From Clostridia bacterium (lineage in GTDB: Bacteria > Bacillota > Clostridia > Oscillospirales > CAG-272): a DNA stretch of 18,792 bases. Made by a program: the position numbers and the translations under genes. Below are positions 6,856 to 14,320 of the stretch, piece after piece. The notes beneath the pieces are model-generated. The model was not told where the DNA came from and ran no database searches. It worked only from the letters and a program-made list of their open reading frames with translations. The stretch is taken from contig JAFYBI010000419.1 in NCBI GenBank assembly GCA_017540285.1, positions 1-18,792 of the forward strand. The letters are read 5' to 3'. Numbering within the stretch: the stretch's first letter is position 1; each line of letters opens with the position of its first letter.

Positions 6856-8211
6856 GTGCGGCGCGGTTTATCGGTCCTCTTGCCGGTCCTGCTCTTCCTC
6901 CTCGCGGGTTGCGCGGGGGCGAACGGGAGGGCGGACATCGATCCGGCGGCGGACTACATCGTGCGGCTCGCGGGAGAGGCCGAGCCCTTCCGCGTGGTGA
7001 CGGGCGACGAAGTGAACCGTCTGCTCGCGGAGGACGCGCTCCTCTGGTACGAGGAGGACGACGCGCTGTCGCTGATGGACGGCGAGAGCGCGTATTACGA
7101 AAGCTATCAGTGGAACCTGACGGCCATCGGCGCGGACGGAGCCTTTGCCCGCGGTTATGCCGGGCAGGGGATCCGCGTGGGCGTGCTCGATTCGGGGGTG
7201 AATCCGCATCCCGATTTCGAGAGCCGCCTGCTCCCGGGCCGCTGCTACATCGAAAACGCAAAGGACCCGGACGACACCTCCGATTCGTTCGGTCACGGCA
7301 CGAAAGTCGCCGGACTGCTGGCGGGAGCCGGGGAGCACGGTTGTGTCGGCGCCGCGCCGATGGCTCAGATCGTGCCGCTCAAATGCACCGACGGGCAGAG
7401 TGTGCGGGTCAGCGCGCTGTGCCGGGCGATCTACAGCGGCATCGACGATTTCGGGTGCCGGGTGCTCAATCTGAGCCTCGGGATCGCGACGGAATATCAC
7501 GCCCTCGCCGAGGCGGCGGCCTACGCGGAAGAGCGCGGCGTCGTGCTGGTGGCGGGCGTCGGGAACGGCGGTGTGGAAAAGCTCAACTACCCGGCGGCCT
7601 ACGGCACGGTCATCGGCGTCGGCGCGGTCGGGCGGGACGGCATTTCCTACGAGCGCTCCAACCACAACGAAAGCGTCTTTCTGACGGCGCCGGGCGTTGA
7701 AGTCCGGACGACGGACGCGCGGGGCGGATACAGCCCTGTCACCGGATGCTCGTTCGCGGTCCCGCAGGTCGCGGGTGCGGCGGCGGTGCTGCTTTCGGCC
7801 GACGGGAGCCTCACCCCGGCCGGGATCCGGGAATGTCTCGCATCCGCGGCAAAGGACGCGGGCGGCGCGGGATACGACGAGTATTACGGCTACGGCATCC
7901 TCGATCTCGCCTCCTCGCTGACGCGGATCGCGGGAGAGGCCGAGGCGCGCGGACCCCGCTGTGAATTCCTCCCGGCAGGGGAGGGCGCGGCGACGACGGT
8001 CCGCAACTGCACGGGAGAGGCGCTCTGCTGCACCTACATCCTCGCCGAATACGACGGACGGGGCGCCTGTGTGAACACGAAAACCGAAACGCTGACGGTC
8101 CCGGCGTACGGGGAAATCCGGATCGCCGCGCCGGACGGGACGAGGCGGTACGCCCAGTTCCTCACGGACGGGGACGGGATCCCGCTCTGCCCGGCGAGGG
8201 GACCGCGGTGA
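6856..8211 (+). CDS. Subtilisin-like (S8) serine protease lipoprotein
   Basis: The protein is 451 residues and starts at GTG directly after the kinase stop, with a G-rich ribosome site inside the kinase's last codons. A lipoprotein signal peptide ends at Cys19 (LLAGC), so it is probably anchored outside the membrane. The S8 triad is complete: Asp112 (VGVLDSGVNPHPDF), His147 (SFGHGTKVAGLLAG) and Ser299 (TGCSFAVPQVAGAAA), with oxyanion Asn237 (GVGNGG). The serine motif differs from the usual GTSMAAPHVAG: Cys replaces Thr and Gln replaces His. A short pro-like segment (about 25-90) precedes the catalytic domain, and a cysteine-containing beta-rich C-terminal domain (about 360-451) follows. It may process nearby surface proteins, which is inference. 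Substrate and activation are unknown. Confidence 0.93.
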   Translation: MRRGLSVLLPVLLFLLAGCAGANGRADIDPAADYIVRLAGEAEPFRVVTGDEVNRLLAEDALLWYEEDDALSLMDGESAYYESYQWNLTAIGADGAFARGYAGQGIRVGVLDSGVNPHPDFESRLLPGRCYIENAKDPDDTSDSFGHGTKVAGLLAGAGEHGCVGAAPMAQIVPLKCTDGQSVRVSALCRAIYSGIDDFGCRVLNLSLGIATEYHALAEAAAYAEERGVVLVAGVGNGGVEKLNYPAAYGTVIGVGAVGRDGISYERSNHNESVFLTAPGVEVRTTDARGGYSPVTGCSFAVPQVAGAAAVLLSADGSLTPAGIRECLASAAKDAGGAGYDEYYGYGILDLASSLTRIAGEAEARGPRCEFLPAGEGAATTVRNCTGEALCCTYILAEYDGRGACVNTKTETLTVPAYGEIRIAAPDGTRRYAQFLTDGDGIPLCPARGPR

Positions 8212-8248
8212 AGAACACGGCAGCATTTGAATACGGAACCACGAAACG

Positions 8249-9196
8249 ATGAAAACCAAAGGATTCTTTTGGCTCGCCGCCCTGCTCCCGATCCTCCTCG
8301 CCGTCTCTGCGGCGGCATCCGGCTTCGAGGCGGCGGACGGGCACCCCGGCATGACGGTGCGGCTCGAGGACGGCGCGGCCCGGGTGACGGTCCCCTTCAC
8401 CGCGGAGGGATGCCAGTATCTTCTGCGCCTCGTCGACGCGGACGGCGCGCCCGTCTGGATCGATCAGCGGGAGGGCGGCGGGGTCCTCTCCTTCGGGAAG
8501 ATCCTTTTGCCGGCCCCGCAGACCGCCGCCGTGTACGAACTCATCCTCACGAGCGACGCGGAGGGCTTCTCCCCGATCACCGCGGCCCTGACTTATACCC
8601 CGCCGGACGCGCCTCCCGAAGAGCCGGCATGCCCGCGGGACGGCACCTGTCCGATGCGGCGCTTCTCCGATCTCGACCCCGCGGCATGGTACCACGACGG
8701 GATCCACCGGGTGCTGGCGGCGGGCGTCATGAACGGGTATGAGGACGGGACGTTCCGGCCGTCGGCGGTGACGAGCCGCGCCATGCTCGTGACCATGCTC
8801 TGGCGGATGGCCGGGGAGCCGCGCGTGCGGTATGACGCCGGATTCGCGGATGTCGCGGACAGCGCCTGGTATGCAGGTGCGGTCCGCTGGGCCTCCTCCT
8901 CCGGGATCGTCAGCGGCTACGACGACAAGACGTTCGGGCCGGACGACGGCGTCACGCGGGAGCAGCTCGCCCTGACCCTCTGGCGATACGCCGGAAAGCC
9001 CGACGCGCCCGATCCTGCCGGCGATCCGCTCAGCCGCTTCGGCGACGGAGGACGGACGTCGGGATGGGCGGCGGACGCCATGCGCTGGGCCGTCTCGAAC
9101 GGCATTTACGGCGGCGGATCGGACGGCAGGCTCCGTCCGGGCGACAGCGCTTCCCGCGCGGAAGTCGCCGCCGTGCTCGCGCGCTTCGGGGGATGA
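8249..9196 (+). CDS. Secreted protein with three C-terminal SLH repeats
   Basis: This 315-residue protein has a signal peptide (about 1-23). Residues about 30-118 form a small beta-rich domain I do not recognise. A Cys-Pro linker (CPRDGTCPM, 128-136) resembles the lead-in to SLH repeats seen in many gut Clostridia. Three SLH repeats follow: about 139-187 (FSDLDPAAWYHDGI, GYEDGTFRP), 199-247 (FADVADSAWYAGAV, GYDDKTFGP) and 263-313. It should be bound to the cell wall. No clear Shine-Dalgarno is present; GGAA 13-16 nt upstream is weak, and an in-frame stop at 8228-8230 rules out an earlier start. It lies 37 nt after the protease gene and is probably in the same operon. Confidence 0.92.
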   Translation: MKTKGFFWLAALLPILLAVSAAASGFEAADGHPGMTVRLEDGAARVTVPFTAEGCQYLLRLVDADGAPVWIDQREGGGVLSFGKILLPAPQTAAVYELILTSDAEGFSPITAALTYTPPDAPPEEPACPRDGTCPMRRFSDLDPAAWYHDGIHRVLAAGVMNGYEDGTFRPSAVTSRAMLVTMLWRMAGEPRVRYDAGFADVADSAWYAGAVRWASSSGIVSGYDDKTFGPDDGVTREQLALTLWRYAGKPDAPDPAGDPLSRFGDGGRTSGWAADAMRWAVSNGIYGGGSDGRLRPGDSASRAEVAAVLARFGG

Positions 9197-9238
9197 TCCC
9201 CCCTTCAAACCGATCGGATATTTCATTTCCATACATAC

Positions 9239-9243
9239 GAGGT
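9239..9243 (+). promoter_or_regulatory. Ribosome binding site deciding the start at 9250
   Basis: GAGGT lies 6 nt before ATG 9250. The open frame extends back to 9064, but that part overlaps the SLH gene in another frame and has shadow-like Arg-rich composition. Confidence 0.6.
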
Positions 9244-9249
9244 ACTGTT

Positions 9250-9855
9250 ATGAAATCAGACGTCATTCACGTGACAAACGAAGGCGCGGGGTTCGACGAA
9301 GCCCTTGCGCAGGCGGAGGCCGTTGCCCGGTTCCGCCAGCTCGGCCGCAAGAGCGCGCTGCACCTGCGGCTTCTGACCGAGGAGATGCTGGGCATGATGC
9401 GCGCCCTGACCGGGGACCGCGACGCGGACTTCTGGATCGACGACGCCGAGGGCACGGTTTATCTGCATCTCTCCGTCAACACCCCCATGAACGCGGATCT
9501 GCGCAAAAAGCTCCTGTCCGCCGCGACGAGCGGGAAGAATTCCGCGGCGAAGGGCGTGACCGGGAAGCTGCGCGACGTGCTCGAACGCTTCCTCGAGCCC
9601 GACAACGATCTCGTTCCGGACGATCTGTTCACCGGCATGGATTACGCCTATTCCGGCGGGGATTTCGCGGCTCTGTCCACCGCGGCCGCGGGGCTCTGGT
9701 CGATGAACCGGTACAAGGCCGCCGTCGAAGCGGGCCGCACGCCGAAGGAAGACTGGGACGAGCTCGAGAAATCCGTGGTCTCCAAACTCGCGGACGACGT
9801 GCGGATCGGCATCGTTGGCCGCAATGTCGAAATGGTCATTTCCAGGAAATTCTGA
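9250..9855 (+). CDS. Degenerate GHKL-like protein, putative partner-switch component
   Basis: The protein is 201 residues with no signal peptide or membrane segment. Residues about 35-57 (KSALHLRLLTEEMLGMMRAL) resemble the N-box helix of anti-sigma GHKL kinases, and the strand-rich parts at 60-77 and 184-199 fit that fold. However, Gly/Met stand where the Mg-chelating Asn belongs and no clear DxGxP box is seen. A conserved-looking GKNSAAKGVTGKLRDVLE segment (95-112) may replace the ATP lid. It sits 23 nt ahead of the STAS antagonist gene, so a role as a non-catalytic binding partner of STAS proteins is plausible. The fold assignment is my inference from pattern and context; it could be an unrelated conserved hypothetical. 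Confidence 0.6.
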   Translation: MKSDVIHVTNEGAGFDEALAQAEAVARFRQLGRKSALHLRLLTEEMLGMMRALTGDRDADFWIDDAEGTVYLHLSVNTPMNADLRKKLLSAATSGKNSAAKGVTGKLRDVLERFLEPDNDLVPDDLFTGMDYAYSGGDFAALSTAAAGLWSMNRYKAAVEAGRTPKEDWDELEKSVVSKLADDVRIGIVGRNVEMVISRKF

Positions 9856-9878
9856 GATTCTGAAAGGAGAATACGAAC

Positions 9879-10175
9879 ATGACAATCAACAGAAAGAAAG
9901 ACGGCGCCGTCCTCACGCTGGCGGTGGAAGGAAGACTCGACACGATCACCGCGCCGGAGCTCGAAGCGGCGCTCAGGGAAGAACTCGACGGCGTCGAGGA
10001 GCTGATTTTTGATTTCTCCGCGCTCGAATATATTTCCTCCGCCGGACTCCGCGTCCTGCTCTCCGCGCAGAAGCAGATGAACGGGCAGGGGACCATGAAG
10101 GTCACGGGCGTCGGCGAAGTCATCATGGAGATCTTCGAGGTCACGGGCTTCAGCGACATTCTGACGATCGAATAA
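9879..10175 (+). CDS. STAS-domain anti-sigma factor antagonist (RsbV/SpoIIAA-like)
   Basis: The protein is 98 residues, a complete stand-alone STAS domain. It starts with AAAGGAG 9 nt upstream. The fold signature runs from VEGRLDTITAPELEAAL through IFDFSALEYISSAGLRVLL to EIFEVTGFSDILTIE. Ser53-Ser54 in YISSAGLR align with the site phosphorylated by RsbW/SpoIIAB kinases in Bacillus. In known systems the unphosphorylated form binds the kinase and releases its target. The nearest intact kinase is at 6445-6855, and a degenerate GHKL-like gene ends 23 nt upstream. Which of them it binds is not shown by sequence. It is confidently an antagonist-type STAS protein. Confidence 0.93.
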   Translation: MTINRKKDGAVLTLAVEGRLDTITAPELEAALREELDGVEELIFDFSALEYISSAGLRVLLSAQKQMNGQGTMKVTGVGEVIMEIFEVTGFSDILTIE

Positions 10176-10374
10176 TCGTCCCGCCTTTCGGGATCGGGCA
10201 GCGCCTGTGCGCGGGTTTTGCCCGGAAATTCGCCGGCCTTCCGATTTCCCGGCCGGAAGCGGAAAAACGGCCTGCCGCGCACGGGCAGCGGGAACGGAAC
10301 CGAAAACAAAAGCAGCACGAGAGCAGACCCGGCTCCCGGTCCGGTGAAGGACGGGGCGCGGGCAAGGAGGAATC
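10176..10374 (+). other. GC-rich, hairpin-rich spacer between the two STAS genes
   Basis: This 199-bp gap is the longest in the plus-strand block. It holds several inverted repeats: TCCCG/CGGGA (10179-10193), CGGG/CCCG (10212-10224), CCGGCC/GGCCGG with a 12-nt loop (10233-10256), and CTGCC/GGCAG (10272-10288). None is followed by a T-run, so I see no classical terminator, and no clear promoter. It ends in AAGGAGG just before the next ATG. It could be a structured leader or an internal mRNA processing region. Confidence 0.45.
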
Positions 10375-11538
10375 ATGACGATTGCACTCAAAGGACGGAT
10401 CGATTCCGTCAACGCACCGGAGGTCGAAAAGGACCTGAACCGCGAGATCGAGGCGGGCGGGGACGAGCACATCGTTCTCGACGCGTCGGCGCTCACGTAT
10501 CTTTCGAGCGCGGGGCTGCGCGTGATCCTCCGCCTGAAAAAGGCGCATCCGGACCTGAGCGTCGTCCAGGTCAGCGCCGAGGTGTACGAGATCTTCGAGA
10601 TGACGGGCTTCACGGAGATGATGACGATCGAAAAGGCGTACCGCGTCGTCTCGGTCGAGGGCTGCGAAGTCGTCGGCGAGGGCTACAAGGGGCGCGTCTA
10701 CCGGGTCGGACAGGACACCGTCGTCAAGGTCTATAAACGGGCGGACGCGGACACGCTCGCTGCGATCCGGCATGAGCGGGAGGTGGCGCGGCTCGCGCTG
10801 ATCCTCGGCGTCCCGACGGCCATTTCCTACGACGTGGTCCGCGTCGGGGACAGCTACGGCTCCGTGTTCGAGCTGCTCGACGCCTCCTCCTTCGCGAAGA
10901 TCCTCGCCGAAGAGCCCGAACGCCTCGACTGGTGCGTCGCGGAGACGGTGAGCCTCATCAAAAAGGTCCACCGGATCGAGGTGCCGGCGGGGAAGCTGCC
11001 CTCGGCCCGGGAAGCCGGTCTGATGCACGTCCGCCGCATCGCAGGCGTCCTGGAGGACGATCTGTACCGGAAACTGCTCCGGATGACCGAAGAGATCCCG
11101 GAGCGGGACACCATGATCCACGGCGACTTCCACACGAAGAACATCGTGCTCTCGGGCGGCGAGGTGCTGCTCATCGACATGGACACCCTGTCCGTCGGCG
11201 ATCCCATCTTCGAGCTCGCGCAGATGTACAATTCCTACGTCGGCTTTTCCGAACACGATCCGGAGGTCGTGCGCGATTTCCAGGGCTATGACCCGGCTAT
11301 CGCGCGGGCGTTCTGGGAGAAGAGCCTCAAGGCCTATCTCGGCACCGACGACGCGGGACGGATCGCGGAGGTCGAGGAGAAGATCCGGTGCGTGTCCTAT
11401 TCCGCGCTCATCGACTGGAGCTGCCGCAACTCCACGCCGGACAGCACCGAGGACATGGAGACGCGCGCGCTCTGGATCCGCCGCCTGACGGAGCTCCTCG
11501 GACGCGTCGATTCCCTCTGCGTCGACTGGGACGCATGA
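10375..11538 (+). CDS. STAS domain fused to an aminoglycoside-phosphotransferase-like kinase (TIGR02172-type)
   Basis: This 387-residue cytoplasmic protein has two domains. Residues 1-88 are a STAS domain (LKGRIDSVNAPEVEKDL, TYLSSAGLRVIL with Ser44-Ser45, EIFEMTGFTEMMTIE). Residues about 95-380 are an APH/choline-kinase-like domain: a glycine loop VGEGYKGRVYRV (100-111), Lys118 in VVKVYK, the catalytic loop MIHGDFHTKN (Asp251, Asn256) and the metal motif LIDMD (Asp268, Asp270). The kinase resembles the family I know as TIGR02172, named from Fibrobacter succinogenes paralogues. The start is supported by AAGGAGG. The STAS part ends in the same MTIE/LTIE sequence as the stand-alone STAS protein upstream. 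Substrate is unknown: it could phosphorylate a small molecule or a protein under STAS control. Confidence 0.9.
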   Translation: MTIALKGRIDSVNAPEVEKDLNREIEAGGDEHIVLDASALTYLSSAGLRVILRLKKAHPDLSVVQVSAEVYEIFEMTGFTEMMTIEKAYRVVSVEGCEVVGEGYKGRVYRVGQDTVVKVYKRADADTLAAIRHEREVARLALILGVPTAISYDVVRVGDSYGSVFELLDASSFAKILAEEPERLDWCVAETVSLIKKVHRIEVPAGKLPSAREAGLMHVRRIAGVLEDDLYRKLLRMTEEIPERDTMIHGDFHTKNIVLSGGEVLLIDMDTLSVGDPIFELAQMYNSYVGFSEHDPEVVRDFQGYDPAIARAFWEKSLKAYLGTDDAGRIAEVEEKIRCVSYSALIDWSCRNSTPDSTEDMETRALWIRRLTELLGRVDSLCVDWDA

Positions 11539-11600
11539 CGCCGCATCCGACCGATCGCATGGCGAACCCCTAAGAACCCCCACAGAGAGGACCGAAACAC

Positions 11601-12251
11601 ATGATCAATCCGGCAATGGATCCCTCCGGATTCGTCCTGCTCGCGGACTTCGTCCCGACCATCGTGCAGGAGATCCGGTACTATTCCACCTACAATTTCA
11701 TCGGCGACCGCATCGACGGCTACGAGGAGCCATGCGCCCTTCTGAGCATCGAAGCGGCCCGCGCCCTGAAAGCGGCGAGCGGCGAGCTCTTCGTGCAGGG
11801 CTACCGATTGAAGATCTTCGACGCCTACCGGCCCGCCGCGGCTGTGAAGCACTTCGTGCTCTGGGGCATCGAGGATCAGGACATCCGCATGAAGCCCTAT
11901 TTCTACCCCACGCTCGAAAAGCAGGCGCTCTTCTCGGAGGGGTACATCGCCAGCCGATCCAGTCACAGCCGGGGCAGCGCGCTGGATCTGACGCTTCTCG
12001 ACATGCGGACCGGCAAGGAGGTCGACATGGGCGGCCCGTTCGATCTGTTCAGCGAGATCTCCCACCCCGATTACCGCGGCGAGGGCCTCACCGACGAGCA
12101 GTACGAAAACCGGATGCTGCTGCAGCGCGCGATGGTGCGCAGCGGATTCGAGCCGTACGAATGCGAATGGTGGCACTTCCGGCTGAAGGACGAGCCCTAT
12201 CCGGACACCTATTTCGCCTTCCCGGTCTCGTCCCGGTACCTGAAACGGTGA
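11601..12251 (+). CDS. D-Ala-D-Ala dipeptidase, VanX/DdpX-like (peptidase M15D)
   Basis: The protein is 216 residues, close to VanX length, with no signal peptide, so it is cytoplasmic like VanX. Zinc ligands fit the family: His122 and Asp129 in SSHSRGSALDL, and His192 in EWWHF; Glu189 is the catalytic base and Arg77 (DAYRP) is the conserved active-site arginine. Such enzymes hydrolyse D-Ala-D-Ala. Here no vanH, vanA or vanRS homologue is beside it, so recycling or scavenging of cell-wall dipeptide is more likely than glycopeptide resistance; that is inference. The ribosome site AGAGAGG lies 10 nt before ATG. The next gene follows after 10 nt. Confidence 0.92.
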   Translation: MINPAMDPSGFVLLADFVPTIVQEIRYYSTYNFIGDRIDGYEEPCALLSIEAARALKAASGELFVQGYRLKIFDAYRPAAAVKHFVLWGIEDQDIRMKPYFYPTLEKQALFSEGYIASRSSHSRGSALDLTLLDMRTGKEVDMGGPFDLFSEISHPDYRGEGLTDEQYENRMLLQRAMVRSGFEPYECEWWHFRLKDEPYPDTYFAFPVSSRYLKR

Positions 12252-12261
12252 AGGCGCGTCC

Positions 12262-12762
12262 ATGAAGAACATCATGAATCCGCTTCGCATCGCAGACGAT
12301 TGTTTCCTGCCCGTTCCCGCGGGCTTTCACGTGTTGAGCGAAGAGGAGCGGCGCGCGATGCGTGTCCCCGCGGAGGGACCGTGGGTCGGCATGTCCGATC
12401 CGGAGCGCCATATTCTCGTGACCGGAGGCGTCAGACCGCTCGGGCGGATCCGGTCGATCCTGCTCTCGGAGCGGGACTGCGCGGCCCACACCGAAACGTG
12501 GATCCGCCGCGCGCTCAAGCCCTTCGGTTACCGCGGGGAAAAGCTCACCCGACGCGAGATCGCGGGTGCGCGCGCCTGGTGCTTCCGCTGCACGTATGAG
12601 GCCGAGGGCGTCCCGATGTGCGCGGAAAGCTGCACGATCAAGCGGGGCGGGGACCTCATCCGGCTGCACCTTTATGCAAGAGAAGAGCGGCGTGAGGAAA
12701 GTTTCGCCGTCTGGGAGACGATCCTGTCGTCGGCCGGGCGCCGTGCGGACCCCTCTGCCTGA
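12262..12762 (+). CDS. Conserved-looking small protein of unknown function
   Basis: This 166-residue protein has no signal peptide or membrane helix. I do not recognise it with confidence. Its alternation of strands and its final long helix (EERREESFAVWETILSSAG) recall small alpha/beta folds such as PsbP/LpqN-like domains, where the last helix packs on a sheet. It contains four cysteines between residues 107 and 124 (CFRCTYEAEGVPMCAESC). It starts 10 nt after the dipeptidase stop with only a weak ribosome site, so translation may be coupled to that gene. A role in the cell-wall or stress context is only guessed from neighbours. Confidence 0.65.
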   Translation: MKNIMNPLRIADDCFLPVPAGFHVLSEEERRAMRVPAEGPWVGMSDPERHILVTGGVRPLGRIRSILLSERDCAAHTETWIRRALKPFGYRGEKLTRREIAGARAWCFRCTYEAEGVPMCAESCTIKRGGDLIRLHLYAREERREESFAVWETILSSAGRRADPSA

Positions 12763-12796
12763 TTGCCTTCTTCCTTCCGTATTCTTACCATCCCAA

Positions 12797-12802
12797 AAGG
12801 AG
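12797..12802 (+). promoter_or_regulatory. Ribosome binding site deciding the start at 12812
   Basis: AAGGAG lies 9 nt before ATG 12812, where the protein begins with a good signal peptide. The open frame upstream of this to 12566 overlaps another gene and is not used. Confidence 0.75.
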
Positions 12803-12811
12803 AAATCTGTT

Positions 12812-14299
12812 ATGAAACGCACCATTACCCTTCTTGCCGCCGCACTCCTCGCGATCGTGCTGATCCTTCCGGCGGCAGCCGTCGGCCCGATCGTTCCCAA
12901 TCCGGACGCCGCGGCCAGCCGCGCCATCGTCATCGACGCCCTCTATCAGCGCGAGGGCAGCCCCGCCATCACCGAACGGAACGATTTCCCGGACACCGAC
13001 GTCCAGTGGTATGCCGACGCCGCCTCCTGGGGCAAAACGAACGGCATCGTCTTCGGCGACGGCGACGGCAATTTCAGCGGCGACCGCGACATCACCCGCG
13101 CGGAGCTCGCCGTCATGCTGTACCGCTACGCAGCGTACAAGGGATGCGACACCTCGGCGGGCGATGACACGTATTTCAATACGTTTGAAGACAAGGACGC
13201 CCTGCCCGCGTGGAGCGTTCCGGCGTTTCAGTGGTCCGTGACGATCCCGATCTGGGAAGAGGGCGGCCTGTTCCTCCCCGGCGAGACCCTCACCTGCTCC
13301 GAGCTGACCCACATCCTCGAGAACTTCACCCACGGGACCGCGCTGCCTTCCTGGACGAAGACCGCGGCGGCGAAGAAGGCCCTCGTCGACTATGTGATCG
13401 CCGCGACCGATCCGAGCGAACCCACCTTCATCCCCGAAAAGGACCGGATCGCCGTGTTCGACCTCGACGGCACGCTCTTCTGCGAGACCGACCCGAACTA
13501 CTTCGACTACACGCTCCTGAAATACCGCGTCCTCGAAGACCCGGCCTACAAGGACAAGGCGTCCGACTTTGAAAAGGAAGTGGCCGGCAAGATCAAGGAA
13601 CAGAACGAGACCGGCGCGTCCTTCTCCGGGCTCGAGGTGGACCACGGCAAGGCGGTGGCCTCCGCGTTTGCCGGCATGACCGTCGACGAGTTCAACGCGT
13701 ACATCCAGGAATTCAAGAAGCAGGACATGCCCTCCTATGACGGCATGAAGCGCGGCGACGGCTTCTACAAGCCCATGGTCGAGGTAGTGGAATACCTCCG
13801 CCTGAACGGGTTCACCGTGTACATCGTGAGCGGCACGGACCGCCTGATCGTCCGCGGCATCCTCTTCGGCAGCGTCCTCGACATTCCGAACCGCCAGATC
13901 ATCGGCTCCGACGAGCTGATCGTCTCCTCCAACCAGAACGGCGAGGACGGCCTCAAATACGTCTTCGCGGAGGGCGACCGTCTGGTCCTCGGCGGCGAGT
14001 TCCTCATCAAGAACCTCAAGATGAACAAGGTCTCCGTCATCATGCAGGAGATCGGCCAGCAGCCGGTCCTCTCCTTCGGCAACTCCACGGGCGACTCCAG
14101 CATGGCGGAATACGTCACGAGCGGCAACGCCTACCCGTCCCTCGCCTTCATGCTCTGCTGCGACGATCTCGTCCGCGAGAACGGCTCCGAATCCAAAGCC
14201 CAGAAGATGGCCGATCTCTGCGAAGAGTTCGACTGGGTCCCGATCTCCATGAAGAACGACTGGACCACCATCTACGGCGAAGGCGTGACGAAGAAATAA
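12812..14299 (+). CDS. Secreted SLH-HAD fusion: cell-wall-anchored haloacid dehalogenase-type phosphatase
   Basis: The protein is 495 residues. Residues 1-24 are a signal peptide. Residues about 36-172 hold SLH-like sequence: a half repeat, a good one (FPDTDVQWYADAASWGKTNG, then a DGDGNFSGDRDITRAELA stretch) and a weaker third. Residues about 205-495 are a HAD phosphatase: motif I FDLDGTLF (nucleophile Asp217, Asp219), a cap of about 110 residues, motif II VSGTD (Ser340), a lysine in the EFLIKNLK segment (400-403), and motif IV SFGNSTGDSSM (Asp428). It resembles secreted phosphorylcholine-phosphatase-like HAD enzymes by motif order and cap position. It should remove phosphate from a substrate outside the cell. 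Substrate is unknown. A lipoprotein gene follows 21 nt later. Confidence 0.9.
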   Translation: MKRTITLLAAALLAIVLILPAAAVGPIVPNPDAAASRAIVIDALYQREGSPAITERNDFPDTDVQWYADAASWGKTNGIVFGDGDGNFSGDRDITRAELAVMLYRYAAYKGCDTSAGDDTYFNTFEDKDALPAWSVPAFQWSVTIPIWEEGGLFLPGETLTCSELTHILENFTHGTALPSWTKTAAAKKALVDYVIAATDPSEPTFIPEKDRIAVFDLDGTLFCETDPNYFDYTLLKYRVLEDPAYKDKASDFEKEVAGKIKEQNETGASFSGLEVDHGKAVASAFAGMTVDEFNAYIQEFKKQDMPSYDGMKRGDGFYKPMVEVVEYLRLNGFTVYIVSGTDRLIVRGILFGSVLDIPNRQIIGSDELIVSSNQNGEDGLKYVFAEGDRLVLGGEFLIKNLKMNKVSVIMQEIGQQPVLSFGNSTGDSSMAEYVTSGNAYPSLAFMLCCDDLVRENGSESKAQKMADLCEEFDWVPISMKNDWTTIYGEGVTKK

Positions 14300-14320
14300 A
14301 AAATCTCAGGAGTATTCCCC

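Noticed and set aside
6868..8400. A 510-codon minus-strand frame over the protease gene
   Set aside because: The plus strand encodes a complete subtilisin with all catalytic motifs; the antisense frame is compositional.
9064..9249. N-terminal extension of the 9250-9855 protein
   Set aside because: It lies inside the SLH gene in another frame, is Arg-rich, and GAGGT supports ATG 9250.
10218..10736. Plus-strand frame covering the spacer and the start of the STAS-kinase gene
   Set aside because: It has Arg/Gly-rich shadow composition and overlaps a well-supported gene.
11601..12251. Vancomycin-resistance locus
   Set aside because: Only the VanX-type enzyme is present; the ligase, dehydrogenase and regulator genes are missing from the window.
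12566..12811. N-terminal extension of the SLH-HAD protein
   Set aside because: It overlaps the 12262-12762 gene, and a signal peptide plus AAGGAG mark ATG 12812 as the start.
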